From Streptomyces flavidovirens DSM 40150 (lineage in GTDB: Bacteria; Actinomycetota; Actinomycetes; Streptomycetales; Streptomycetaceae): a DNA stretch of 64,000 nucleotides. The translations under genes were made by a program, and so were the position numbers. The notes under the pieces were generated by a model that saw nothing but the letters and a program-made list of their open reading frames with translations, searched no databases and had not been told where the DNA came from. Location: contig NZ_AUBE01000024.1 of assembly GCF_000429085.1 (NCBI RefSeq), forward strand, positions 38,904 to 102,903, written 5' to 3'. Positions within the stretch are counted from its first letter, which is position 1. The number at the start of each line of letters is the position of its first letter. Of the stretch, positions 43,901 through 51,660 are shown in pieces.

Positions 43901-45064
43901 CTCGCGCCGGTCCGCGATGGCCCGCGCCGCGTCCTTGAGTCTGCGCTCCTCGGCCGCCAGCTCCCGTTCGAGTTCGGCCCGGTGTTCGACCGTGTCCTCC
44001 AGCGCCCGCCGCGCCGCCTCCAGCGCGGCCTCCAGCTCCGCCTCCTGCTCGCGGATCCTGGCGGCCTCGCGCTCCATGTCCTCCGGGTCGCGCCCGCGCC
44101 GCTCCTCCTCCTGCGGAGCTGTCGCGCTCTTCACCCGGGCGTCGGCCAGCGAGACCGTGCCACGCACCCGCTCCGCCAGCTGCGACAGCTCGTACCAGGT
44201 CTGCTGCGCCCGCTGGAGTCGCGGAGCGAGGCGGCGTACCTCTTCCTCCAGGTCTGCCTCGCGCGCCAGCGCGGCCCTCAGCTGCGCCTCGGCCGCGTCC
44301 TTGCGTTCCTTGAGCGCCGCCTCGTCGGCAATCTCCGCGCCCAGCGCGTCGCGCAGCTTCACCAGGTCGTCGGCGAGCAGCCGCAGCCGGGAGTCGCGCA
44401 GGTCGGCCTGGATGACGGCGGCCCGCCGCGCCACCGCCGCCTGCCGCCCGAGCGGCTTGAGCTGCCGCCGCAGCTCGTCGGTCAGATCCTGTATGCGCGA
44501 GAGGTTCGCCTGCATCGCGTCCAGCTTCCGCAGCGCTTTCTCTTTCCGCTTGCGGTGCTTGAGAACGCCTGCGGCCTCCTCGATGAACGCCCTGCGCCCC
44601 ATCGGGTCGGCATGCAGTACGGAGTCGAGCTGGCCCTGCCCGACGATCACATGCATCTCGCGCCCTATCCCGGAGTCGGAGAGCAACTCCTGGATATCGA
44701 GCAGCCGGCACGTATCGCCATTGATCTGGTATTCGCTGCCGCCGTTGCGGAACATGATCCGCGTAATGGTGACTTCGGCGTACTCGATGGGCAGCGCACC
44801 GTCGGAGTTGTCAATGGTCAGGGAGACCTCGGCGCGGCCGAGCGGCGGCCGGCCGGTCGTCCCGGCGAAGATGACGTCCTCCATCTTGCCGCCGCGCAGC
44901 GACTTCGCGCCCTGCTCTCCCATCACCCAGGACAGGGCGTCCACCACGTTGGACTTGCCCGAGCCGTTGGGGCCGACGACGCAGGTGATCCCTGGTTCGA
45001 ACCGCAATGTCGTGGCCGATGCGAATGATTTGAAACCGCGGAGAGTCATGGCCTTGAGATGCAC
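40916..45064 (-). CDS. smc: Chromosome segregation protein SMC
   Basis: This 1382-residue SMC ATPase is larger than usual (about 1190). Walker A GPNGSGKSN (residues ~31-39), the signature LSGGERSLTAVAM, Walker B FYVMDEVEAALDD and the long coiled coils are all present. The hinge (residues ~500-870) is split by a ~180-residue Gly/Ala-rich insertion of tandem repeats between its two subdomains. SMC with ScpA/B organises the chromosome from parS sites. No promoter is clear upstream; the terminator of the small preceding gene is 86 bases away. Confidence 0.96.
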   Translation of the reverse strand: MHLKAMTLRGFKSFASATTLRFEPGITCVVGPNGSGKSNVVDALSWVMGEQGAKSLRGGKMEDVIFAGTTGRPPLGRAEVSLTIDNSDGALPIEYAEVTITRIMFRNGGSEYQINGDTCRLLDIQELLSDSGIGREMHVIVGQGQLDSVLHADPMGRRAFIEEAAGVLKHRKRKEKALRKLDAMQANLSRIQDLTDELRRQLKPLGRQAAVARRAAVIQADLRDSRLRLLADDLVKLRDALGAEIADEAALKERKDAAEAQLRAALAREADLEEEVRRLAPRLQRAQQTWYELSQLAERVRGTVSLADARVKSATAPQEEERRGRDPEDMEREAARIREQEAELEAALEAARRALEDTVEHRAELERELAAEERRLKDAARAIADRREGLARLSGQVNAARSRAGSAQAEIDRLAAAHEGAQERAAAAQEEYEQLRAEVEGLDAGESELAEQHEAARRDLAEAEAGLTAAREAATSAERRRAATSARHDALALGLRRKDGTGALLAAQPRLTGLLGPAAELLTVTPGYEIPVAAALGAAADAVAVTDPATAAEAIRLLRKQDAGRAVLLPGGPAGAAPAGLPAGTVAFGGRDGDTGASATVDVAPHRPADAGEAATEPPAPESPGAAHGVPGQGGASAPGDVTAGAGGAVVAGGVPDWADVAGSAGAGGEWDGDAASGTGVVGGVPGQGGASGTAGAGGERGRGAASDGLGAAHGVPGQGGASGSEGDAAGGGVAGAAARGGVVHGVPGQGGASGPGGDAAGDGVAGAVVRGGVVALRREGGGVAAVAELVRGPAGLMPAVRWLVRDMVVVGTLEDAEDLVAARPELTAVTAEGDVLGAYYAHGGSAGAPSLLEVQASVDEAAAELAELAVRCEELAGAQHRAGERRNACAALVEELAQRRRAADREKSGVAQQLGRLAGQARGAAGEAERSAAAAARAQEALERATEEAQELAERLLAAEEAPVEEEPDTSLRDRLAADGANARQTEMEARLQVRTHEERVKGLAGRADALDRGARAEREARARVEQRRARLRHEAQVAAAVASGARQLLAHAEVSLVRADEERAAAEAAKAECERELAAERGRGRDLKGELDKLTDSVHRGEVLGAEKRLRIEQLETKALEELGVEPAGLVAEYGPDQPVPPSPPAEGEDVPQDPQDPRNQPRPFVRGEQEKRLRAAERAYQQLGKVNPLALEEFAALEERHKFLSEQLEDLKKTRTDLMQVIKEVDERVEQVFSEAFRDTAREFEGVFSRLFPGGEGRLILTDPDNMLTTGVDVEARPPGKKVKRLSLLSGGERSLTAVAMLVSIFKARPSPFYVMDEVEAALDDTNLQRLIRIMEELQESSQLIVITHQKRTMEVADALYGVSMQGDGVSKVISQRLR
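42750..43290. repeat. 31-residue minisatellite insertion in the SMC hinge
   Basis: Four copies of VPGQGGAS occur at about 42807, 42900, 42993 and 43158. Adjacent copies are 93 bases (31 codons) apart and the fourth is 165 bases (55 codons) away. The unit is of the form HGVPGQGGASG..GDAAG.GVAGA..RGGVV. The block lies between AFGGRDGD and VALRREGGG, i.e. at the boundary of the two hinge halves. Confidence 0.85.
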
Positions 45065-45149
45065 CGCCGCACTCTACCTTTCACCGCCGGTTTCACCCCT
45101 GAAGGTGCAGGGCACATCAGACGGTAAGGGAAGAGGCCTACCCACAGGG

Positions 45150-45183
45150 CGGAAAAGAAAGAAGGGACGCCGAAGCGTCCCTT
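45150..45183 (-). terminator. Intrinsic terminator after the small coiled-coil gene
   Basis: On the minus strand AAGGGACGC-TTCG-GCGTCCCTT forms a nine-pair stem with a UUCG tetraloop, followed directly by TCTTTCTTTTCC. This is the clearest classical Rho-independent terminator in the window, and it separates the 71-residue protein gene from smc. Confidence 0.92.
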
Positions 45184-45268
45184 GCATTGTCTTGCTGATA
45201 GATCTTGAGCAGATCTCAAGCGGCTGATACGGACAGCCTGACGGGCTCGGATTCTCCTACGAGCCGTG

Positions 45269-45484
45269 TCAGGTGAGCGCAGGCTCCGCCTGGGGTACGT
45301 CGATGTCGATGCTGTCGAGCAGCGAATCTCCGCGGTGGTGAGCGGCGGCGCTGAGCGCGTCGTTCTCGGACTGAATCCGGTTGAGCTCGGACTCAAGATC
45401 CTGGACGCGCTGCTGAAGCCGTCGCATCTCGGCGAGGAGTCGCGGGTCGGAGCCGCCGACGTAACCGAGAAGCGCCTTTGCCAT
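45269..45484 (-). CDS. Small conserved coiled-coil protein
   Basis: This 71-residue protein (MAKALLGYVGGSDPRLLAEM) has a heptad-like helix (RRLQQRVQDLESELNRIQSENDAL) and an acidic tail. ATG at 45484 has GGAGGA upstream, and a strong UUCG terminator follows, so it is a real gene. Streptomycete homologues occur beside smc. No function is known; it could be an adaptor or scaffold. Confidence 0.8.
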   Translation of the reverse strand: MAKALLGYVGGSDPRLLAEMRRLQQRVQDLESELNRIQSENDALSAAAHHRGDSLLDSIDIDVPQAEPALT

Positions 45485-45855
45485 GATGGATGGTCCTCCA
45501 CACTGAGTGACCGACCGAAGCGGTGGTGGGTCGTGAGGGAATCGCACCCGCGGTGCTTGTCATCTCTGTTGTTCTCAATGCCAAACAGCTAAGGTGCGCG
45601 GGGCTTCCAGAGTCTCACCAAAAAGTTTGACGGTCAACACGATCACGCCCCGTATCGCGGGCAGCCCGGGGGCGCGCAGGCGCGAAAGCGCGCCGTGCCG
45701 CCTCTACTGCGGGGCCCTGGGGGCGTAGAGATCATCCGTCCCTCGGCAGCTTTCCACGACATGCGTTTCTTGGCAACCACCAGGTCGTTTCTGTCCCAGA
45801 CACCCACCACGGGCACTTCCGGAATGCGCCGGCGCCGCCCGCGCGCCGAAATCTG
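45485..45855. other. 371-base gap upstream of the small coiled-coil gene
   Basis: Lies between acyP and the small gene, both minus strand. It should contain the promoter of the small gene; a GCGCGC-rich imperfect hairpin at about 45671-45692 may terminate acyP. I find no gene in it. Confidence 0.4.
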
Positions 45856-46137
45856 TCAGCGGACTTCGAATCCCGCGTAACCGCCGCGCGGTGTGCCCCA
45901 GATCTCGGTCACTCCCTCGACCCGCCCGGGAGTGTCGTCCGAACGCAGCCATTCCAGCAGACGGTGGCAATTCTCACGCGGACCCTCGGCCACGACCTGC
46001 ACCCGGCCGTCGTCCAGGTTGAGGGCGAAGCCGGCGATGCCGCCGATCTCCAGAGCGTTTGCCCTGGTGAACCAGCGGAAGCCCACTCCCTGTACTCGGC
46101 CGCGTACCCAAGCGGTGAGCCGCACGTCTTTGTTCAT
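45856..46137 (-). CDS. acyP: Acylphosphatase
   Basis: This 93-residue enzyme hydrolyses acyl phosphates. The catalytic Arg is in VRGRVQGVGFRWF and the Asn in GFALNLDDGRVQVVAEG, both in the family positions. ATG at 46137. Divergent from the CAP-domain protein gene. Confidence 0.95.
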   Translation of the reverse strand: MNKDVRLTAWVRGRVQGVGFRWFTRANALEIGGIAGFALNLDDGRVQVVAEGPRENCHRLLEWLRSDDTPGRVEGVTEIWGTPRGGYAGFEVR

Positions 46138-46282
46138 GCCTGCACGCTAACTGGCCAAATGCTCACGAGGCACTTCGCCCCCACGCGTCATGGCGTACAG
46201 TCCCGACGAAATGAGGCCTCACTCGTTCGGGTGAGGCGCATTGACGTTGACCACGTCGAGCAAGCATGAGGAAGGCCAGCAG

Positions 46283-47215
46283 ATGGGACGCCATCGTCGC
46301 TCCGCCGCCGGGCCCGCGGCAGACCACGCGGACGCACCGGCAGGCCGGCACCAGGTTGGTGCGCGCCGCCGGAACAAGCGGGCCGCGCCCGTACGCACCG
46401 GGCTGCTCGGTGTCTCCGCCGCCGTGGCCATGGGCGCCGTGGCCGTCGCCTCCGGGCTGATTCCCGGCGGGGAGAACTACTCCTTCAGCGGGGGCACGGG
46501 GGACCAGGTCCGCGCCGAGGGCCCGGCCGGGTTCGAGACCCAGGGCGGCAGCACGGCGCAGCCGACGGACCGGGCGACGACGCCCGCCGCCGAGGACACC
46601 GGGCGCGCGCAGGCGCCGTCGAAAACTCCTTCGACCAAGCCGCCCAAGCCCACGAAGGTCGCGGAGAAGCCCTCCGCCAAGCCGTCGGCCAAGCCTTCCG
46701 AGCGGGAGAAGGCCGTGGACAAGCGCACGGAGAAGCCGGCCGGGCCCCGGAAGACCGCGAAGCCCGAACGCGTCGTGCCCGCCCCCACCGCGAAGGCGCC
46801 GGGGAACGGCAGCGGCAACACCGTCGGTTCAGGCGCCGAATCCGCCGCCGAGGCGGCCGTCCTGACCCTGGTCAACCAGGAGCGGGCGGCGGCCGGCTGC
46901 TCTCCGGTCCGCGCCAACGGCTCACTGGCCGCGCTGGCTCAGGACTTCAGCGAGGACATGGCCGCCCGTGACTTCTTCGATCACACCGATCCGGACGGGG
47001 CGACCCCCTGGGACCGCGCCGAGAAAGCGGGCATCGACGGCCTGGGCGGCGAGAACATAGCCCGCGGCCAGGCCGATGCCCAGGCGGTGATGGACGCCTG
47101 GATGAACAGCGAAGGCCACCGGGCGAACATACTGAACTGCGACTTCAAGACCCTGGGCGTCGGCGTGCACATGGCCCCCGGCGGCCCCTGGTGGACTCAG
47201 AACTTCGGCTTCTGA
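46283..47215 (+). CDS. Secreted CAP-superfamily (SCP/YkwD-like) protein
   Basis: This protein of about 310 residues has a basic N-terminus, a hydrophobic segment (TGLLGVSAAVAMGAVAVASG), a long Pro/Lys/Ser-rich linker (KPSAKPSAKPSEREKAVDKR) and a C-terminal CAP domain: LVNQERAAAGCSPV, HTDPDGATPWDRAEKAG, GENIARGQ, SEGHRANILN. Such YkwD-like proteins are wall-associated; some bind sterols or have protease-like roles. ATG at 46283; an upstream start at 46241 is less likely. Convergent with mutM. Confidence 0.9.
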   Translation: MGRHRRSAAGPAADHADAPAGRHQVGARRRNKRAAPVRTGLLGVSAAVAMGAVAVASGLIPGGENYSFSGGTGDQVRAEGPAGFETQGGSTAQPTDRATTPAAEDTGRAQAPSKTPSTKPPKPTKVAEKPSAKPSAKPSEREKAVDKRTEKPAGPRKTAKPERVVPAPTAKAPGNGSGNTVGSGAESAAEAAVLTLVNQERAAAGCSPVRANGSLAALAQDFSEDMAARDFFDHTDPDGATPWDRAEKAGIDGLGGENIARGQADAQAVMDAWMNSEGHRANILNCDFKTLGVGVHMAPGGPWWTQNFGF

Positions 47216-47242
47216 GCCCGGAGAGAGGGTACGCGGAGCGCT

Positions 47243-48109
47243 CTACTGAGGGCGGCGGGAGACGGGCGGGCGCTGGCAGCGCGGGCAGAAGTAGCTGGAG
47301 CGGTTCATCCAGGGGCGTCGGCGCATCGCCGTGCCGCAGCGGCGGCAGGGCTCGTCCTCCCGCCCGTACGCGTCCAGGGACCGCTCGAAGTAGCCCGATT
47401 CGCCGTTCACGTTCACGTAGAGGCTGTCGAAGCTGGTGCCGCCCACGGCGAGCGCGGCGTTCATCACGTCCCGCGCATGGCCGAGGAGTTCCGCCGCGCG
47501 GGGGCGCGTGATGGTCGCGGTGGGGCGCTCGTAGTGCAGCCGCGCGCGCCACAGCGCCTCGTCCGCGTAGATGTTGCCGACGCCGCTGATCAGCGACTGG
47601 TCGAGCAGAGCGCGCTTGATGGTCGTACGGCGCAGGCGCAGCGCCGTACAGAACGCGGCGTCGTCGAAGGCCGGGTCCAGGGGGTCGCGTGCGATGTGTG
47701 CGATGACGTCGGGGAGCCCGTCCGGGGAATTGTCGTGCAGCGACAGTCCGCCGAAGGTGCGCTGGTCCACGAAGCGCAATTCCGTACGGAAATCGTCGTC
47801 GAAGCGGACACGGATGCGCAGGTGCTTCTCGTCGGGGGCGGACTCCGGCTGTACGAGCAGCTGGCCGCTCATTCCGAGGTGGCCGAGGACGGAGGCGGCG
47901 GTGTCCTCCAGCGGCAGCCACAGGTACTTGCCGCGGCGGCGCGCGGCCCCGACGCGGTGCCCCTTGAGGCGTACGGCGAAATCCTCGCCGCCGGCGAGGT
48001 GGCGGCGTACGGCCCGCGGGTGCAGGACCTGCACCTCGGAGACGGTGCGGCCGGTGACCCAGCGCTCCAGCCCGCGTCGTACGACTTCGACTTCGGGGAG
48101 CTCGGGCAC
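47243..48109 (-). CDS. mutM: Formamidopyrimidine-DNA glycosylase MutM/Fpg
   Basis: This 288-residue base-excision enzyme removes 8-oxoguanine. After removal of the first residue, PELPEVEVVRRGLE supplies catalytic Pro1 and Glu2; the Lys in RRGKYLW and the C-terminal zinc finger CRRCGTAMRRRPWMNRSSYF-CPRC are complete. GTG at 48109. In an rnc-mutM order, with an intercistronic hairpin. Confidence 0.96.
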   Translation of the reverse strand: MPELPEVEVVRRGLERWVTGRTVSEVQVLHPRAVRRHLAGGEDFAVRLKGHRVGAARRRGKYLWLPLEDTAASVLGHLGMSGQLLVQPESAPDEKHLRIRVRFDDDFRTELRFVDQRTFGGLSLHDNSPDGLPDVIAHIARDPLDPAFDDAAFCTALRLRRTTIKRALLDQSLISGVGNIYADEALWRARLHYERPTATITRPRAAELLGHARDVMNAALAVGGTSFDSLYVNVNGESGYFERSLDAYGREDEPCRRCGTAMRRRPWMNRSSYFCPRCQRPPVSRRPQ

Positions 48110-48120
48110 GGAGGCAGCAT

Positions 48121-48163
48121 ACCGCTGTGCCCCCTGCCGGATTCCGGCAGGGGGAACAGCGGT
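48121..48163 (-). terminator. Hairpin between rnc and mutM
   Basis: ACCGCTGT and ACAGCGGT enclose an inner stem CCCCCTGCCGG/CCGGCAGGGGG, with one mismatch, about 20 pairs in all. It fills most of the 68-base gap. No T-run. A partial terminator, or a site for RNase III, whose gene lies just upstream, to act on. Confidence 0.75.
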
Positions 48164-48177
48164 ACAGCGTGGGTGAC

Positions 48178-49002
48178 TCAGGCGGTGGCCCGGGCCGACG
48201 GCGTCACTTCGTCGGCCGTGGCCTTCACGGGCGTCGCCGCGGCCGCGGCCTCGGCCGCCGCCGCGCGCTCGTCCGCGGCCGCGCGAATAGCGCGCCACGC
48301 GGACTCCGCCGCCTGCTGTTCCGCTTCCTTCTTGCTGCGGCCGGTGCCGGTGCCGTACGAGACACCACCGACGCGGGCAGCAGCAGTGAAGGTCTTCTCG
48401 TGATCGGGCCCGGTCTCCGAGACGAGGTACTCGGGGACACCGAGACCCTCGCTCGCGGTGAGTTCCTGGAGACTGGTCTTCCAGTCCAGGCCCGCACCGA
48501 GGCTCGAAGACTTCTCGATCAGCGGATCGAAGAGCCGGTGCACCAGTTCCGATGCGGCTGCGAGACCCTGATCGAGATAGACCGCGCCGATCACCGCTTC
48601 AAGGGTGTCGGCGAGGATGGATGCCTTGTCCCTGCCACCCGTGCCCTCTTCGCCCCGGCCGAGCCGGATGAAGGAGCCGAGTTCGAGGCCGCGGCCCACC
48701 TCCGCGAGTGCACGAGAGTTGACCACCGCGGCCCGCAGTTTGGCCAGCTGGCCTTCCGGCAGATCGGGGTGGGTCCGGTACAGCGTGTCGGTGACCACCA
48801 GGCCGAGCACGGAGTCCCCGAGGAACTCCAGGCGCTCGTTGGTGGGCAGACCGCCGTTCTCGTACGCGTACGAACGGTGGGTCAGCGCGCGCACCAGAAG
48901 GGCGGACTCGAGCTGATACCCGAGCCGCCCTTCCAGAAGCGTGTGGGACGAGGCCGTGTTCTCCGCCGTCATTTTGGCGTTGTCCGCCTTGGCGTCAGAC
49001 AT
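48178..49002 (-). CDS. rnc: Ribonuclease III
   Basis: This 274-residue RNase III has the signature NERLEFLGDSVLGL, DTLEAVIGAVYLD and a C-terminal double-stranded RNA-binding domain (DWKTSLQELTASEGLGVPEY; GRSKKEAEQQAAESAW), followed by an Ala-rich tail. In S. coelicolor this gene is absB and controls antibiotic production globally. ATG at 49002 has GAGAGG upstream. It lies between rpmF and mutM. Confidence 0.96.
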   Translation of the reverse strand: MSDAKADNAKMTAENTASSHTLLEGRLGYQLESALLVRALTHRSYAYENGGLPTNERLEFLGDSVLGLVVTDTLYRTHPDLPEGQLAKLRAAVVNSRALAEVGRGLELGSFIRLGRGEEGTGGRDKASILADTLEAVIGAVYLDQGLAAASELVHRLFDPLIEKSSSLGAGLDWKTSLQELTASEGLGVPEYLVSETGPDHEKTFTAAARVGGVSYGTGTGRSKKEAEQQAAESAWRAIRAAADERAAAAEAAAAATPVKATADEVTPSARATA

Positions 49003-49021
49003 CGTGCCTCTCACCAGCCGC

Positions 49022-49195
49022 TCAGACCTCGAGGACCTGGCGCTTGTTGTACGTGCCGCAGCTCGGGCACGCGATGTGCTGGAGCTTCGGCTCCTGGCAA
49101 CGCTCACACGAAACCAGGGTGGGGACCGCAGCCTTCCACTGCGACCGGCGGTGGCGCGTGTTGCTGCGCGACATCTTCCGCTTCGGAACAGCCAC
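49022..49195 (-). CDS. rpmF: 50S ribosomal protein L32
   Basis: This 57-residue L32 is MAVPKRKMSRSNTRHRRSQW followed by the zinc-binding CERC and CPSC pairs, so it is the zinc-containing (C+) form. GTG at 49195, just two bases after the DUF177 stop, indicates coupling. In a DUF177-rpmF-rnc-mutM order. Confidence 0.96.
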   Translation of the reverse strand: MAVPKRKMSRSNTRHRRSQWKAAVPTLVSCERCQEPKLQHIACPSCGTYNKRQVLEV

Positions 49196-49197
49196 GG

Positions 49198-49839
49198 CTA
49201 CTTCTCCTGCTTCTCGTCGACGCCCGACTCGGCGGCGTCGCCAATGTTGTCCTTCTCGCCGTCCTGGTTGGTCCCGGCGAGTCCTTGCAGTGCCGCCCAT
49301 CGAATGTCGACGGCGTCATGGTTGTGATCGGGGTTCTCGTCCAGCCTGATCCCGCACTGCGGGCACAGGCCGGGGCAGTCCTCCCGGCACACCGGCTGCA
49401 TCGGCAGTGCGAGCACTACCGCATCACGCAGCACGGACTCGAGGTCGAACAGACCTTCCTCGAGGTAGAGCGTGTCCTCGTCGTCCTCGTCGTCGTCGGC
49501 CGGTTCCGCTTTGGAGCGGCCCCGGTCATCGGCGGCAGGGTACGAGAACATCTCCTGGAAGTCCGCTGCAACGTCGAGCTCCAGCGGCTCCAGACACCTT
49601 ACGCACTCCCCCTCGGCCGTCGCACGGGCGGTGCCTGTGACAAGCACCCCTTCCATGACGGATTCGAGGCGGAGCCTGAGATTGATCGGTGCGCCCTCGG
49701 GCACGCCGATGACCCCGTCCAGACCGAAGTCCTTGGGAGCCGCTACCGAGCGGGTCAGCCGCTGGAGCGCACCGGGACGCCGACCCAGCTCGTGCGTGTC
49801 GAACACGAGGGGGTTGCGGTGGTCGAGGTGGGCGTTCAG
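49198..49839 (-). CDS. DUF177 (YceD-like) 23S rRNA accumulation protein
   Basis: This protein of about 213 residues has the DUF177 core: VTGTARATAEGECVRCLEPLEL, an acidic DDEDDEDTLYLEE stretch, and CPGLCPQCGIRLDENPDHNHD. In E. coli, YceD affects 23S rRNA processing. The start is unusual: family alignment (NAHLDHRNPLVFDTHELGRRPG) and AGGAAG upstream point to CTG at 49839. GTG at 49806 is the conventional alternative but lacks a ribosome site. Conserved before rpmF. Confidence 0.85.
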   Translation of the reverse strand: MNAHLDHRNPLVFDTHELGRRPGALQRLTRSVAAPKDFGLDGVIGVPEGAPINLRLRLESVMEGVLVTGTARATAEGECVRCLEPLELDVAADFQEMFSYPAADDRGRSKAEPADDDEDDEDTLYLEEGLFDLESVLRDAVVLALPMQPVCREDCPGLCPQCGIRLDENPDHNHDAVDIRWAALQGLAGTNQDGEKDNIGDAAESGVDEKQEK

Positions 49840-49977
49840 GGGTCTTCCTGCTTTCGGTTCGCTGTGGTGGGCCGTCGTGTCGCTGTCGCGAAGGCGAAGC
49901 GGGCAGCCGTGATCGCGGGCATACGCGCGACCGAAGAGCCAGGATACTTGACGCTTCGCTCAGGGCCCAATCGGTCC

Positions 49978-51057
49978 CTACCGCCCCTGCTCGTACTCCC
50001 GCAGCCGGTCGAGGTCGATCATGCTCGTGTCGAACAGGCTGGTCTCGTCGAGAGCCGCCTGCTGATGGGGCACCTGTCCGGCCGGCTGCGCGTGCTGGCC
50101 GTAGCCCTGCCCCTGGTCGTAGCCCTGCTGCTGGTAGGCGTAGGGGTCCTGCTGCTGGTAGGCGTACGGATCCGGCTGCTGAGCGGCGTAGGGGTCCTGG
50201 GGCTGCTGGTAGGCGTAAGGGTCCTGCTGCTGTTGCGGCTGCTGGTACGCGTACGGGTCGTACGGCTGCTGCGCGGGAATGTGCGGCTGCTCCGGCACCG
50301 GCACGGGGGCCTGCTGGGCGTGCTGCTGCACGGCCTGCGGCTCCGCCAGGTCGGCGAGGAAGTCCGCGTCGCTGCTGTGCTGCTGTCCGGCTTCGTCCTG
50401 GGCCAGCATGTGCGCGCCGAGCTCGTCCGTCGCCACCCGCCCGTGCAGCTTCTGCCGGCCGCGGCCGACCGCTTCGAGGGTCTTGGAGAGCACGGCCTCG
50501 AAGGCACCGAGCTTGGTGTCGACGTACTCGTCCGCGCGCCGGCGCAGGGTCTCCGGGTCGTGGCTGCGCTCGGGGGCCTCTTCATCGGCGTAACCCTGGT
50601 CGTCGAGGCCGGGGCCGCGGCCGAGCAGCTTCTCGCGGCCGCGGTCGACGGAGCCGAGGGTCTTGGTGAGGACGACTTCGAAGTTCGCGAGCTTGGAGTC
50701 GACGTACTCGTCGGCCTCGGCGCGGATCTCCTCGGCGTCCCGGCGGGCCTCGTCGAGGATGCGGTCGGCCTCTTCCTGGGAGCGGCGGACGACCTCGGTG
50801 TCGGAGATGAGGGAGCCGCGCTGGGCGTGCGCGGACTCGATGATGCGCTCGGCCTCCTGGCGGGCCTGCTCGGTGATCTGCTCGTGGCCGCCGATCAGCT
50901 CCTGCGCCTGCGCGAGGGAGCCGGGCAGGGCCTGGCGTACCTCTTCGAGCATCGAAAGCAGATCGGTGCGGTTGACCACGCACGAGGCCGACATGGGCAT
51001 GGACCGGGCGCTGCCCACCGCTTCGACGATCTCGTCGAGCTTCTTCTGCACGTCCAC
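49978..51057 (-). CDS. DivIVA-like coiled-coil protein with internal duplication and YAYQQ repeats
   Basis: This protein of 359 residues has a long coiled coil (EQARQEAERIIESAHAQRG; EEADRILDEARRDAEEIRAEADEYVDSKL) with two ~33-residue repeats, ADEYVDSKLANFEVVL and ADEYVDTKLGAFEAVL, each ending in a basic GR.KL.GR segment. The C-terminal third is Gln/Tyr/Pro-rich with DPYAYQQ repeats, and it ends in a conserved-looking SLFDTSMIDLDRLREYEQGR. GTG at 51057. Similar to DivIVA/ATP-synthase-B-like proteins of actinobacteria; probably a cytoskeletal or polarity factor. Confidence 0.8.
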   Translation of the reverse strand: MDVQKKLDEIVEAVGSARSMPMSASCVVNRTDLLSMLEEVRQALPGSLAQAQELIGGHEQITEQARQEAERIIESAHAQRGSLISDTEVVRRSQEEADRILDEARRDAEEIRAEADEYVDSKLANFEVVLTKTLGSVDRGREKLLGRGPGLDDQGYADEEAPERSHDPETLRRRADEYVDTKLGAFEAVLSKTLEAVGRGRQKLHGRVATDELGAHMLAQDEAGQQHSSDADFLADLAEPQAVQQHAQQAPVPVPEQPHIPAQQPYDPYAYQQPQQQQDPYAYQQPQDPYAAQQPDPYAYQQQDPYAYQQQGYDQGQGYGQHAQPAGQVPHQQAALDETSLFDTSMIDLDRLREYEQGR

Positions 51058-51154
51058 CGTGTGCTCGCCACCTGTTCTTCCGGCTGGAGACGGACGGGAC
51101 GACTGTACGGGCAGTCGGCCACCGGCCGACACCTGGTGACGTTCCGTCAGATTG

Positions 51155-51634
51155 TCACTTCTTCGCGAGACGCTCGGTGAGCGCGCCCAGAACCCTCGGG
51201 GGGACCAGGTGGGAGACGTCGCCGCCCCAGGCCGCGACCTCCTTGACCAGGCTGGAGGAGAGGAAGCTGTAGGTGGGGTTGGTGGGGACGAACAGGGTCT
51301 CGACACCCGAGAGGCCGTTGTTCATCTGGGCCATCTGGAGCTCGTAGTCGAAGTCGCTGACCGCGCGCAGCCCCTTCACGATGGCCGGGATGTCGCGCTC
51401 CTTGCAGAAGTCGACGAGGAGGCCGTGGAAGGACTCGACCTCGACGTTGCCGAACTCGGCGGTGATCTCGCGGATCAGGTCGATCCGCTCCTCGATCGTG
51501 AACAGTCCCTGCTTGGACTGGTTGATCATCACCGCGACGTGTACGACGTCGTACAGCTTGGAGGCGCGGGCAATGATGTCGAGATGTCCATTGGTGATCG
51601 GGTCGAATGACCCGGGACAGACTGCGCGGCGCAT
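51155..51634 (-). CDS. coaD: Pantetheine-phosphate adenylyltransferase
   Basis: This 159-residue enzyme makes dephospho-CoA from phosphopantetheine and ATP. The nucleotidyltransferase motif GSFDPITNGHLDII (TxGH), KGLRAVSDFDYELQM and YSFLSSSLVKEVA are all present. Length is normal. It follows rsmD by 26 bases. Confidence 0.97.
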   Translation of the reverse strand: MRRAVCPGSFDPITNGHLDIIARASKLYDVVHVAVMINQSKQGLFTIEERIDLIREITAEFGNVEVESFHGLLVDFCKERDIPAIVKGLRAVSDFDYELQMAQMNNGLSGVETLFVPTNPTYSFLSSSLVKEVAAWGGDVSHLVPPRVLGALTERLAKK

Positions 51635-51660
51635 CTGTAGTCCCTCGCTCTCCGGTCCGG

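Noticed and set aside
41009..45028. A 1339-codon plus-strand open frame
   Set aside because: It is the reverse-complement shadow of smc, with Arg/Leu/Gly-rich composition and no motif.
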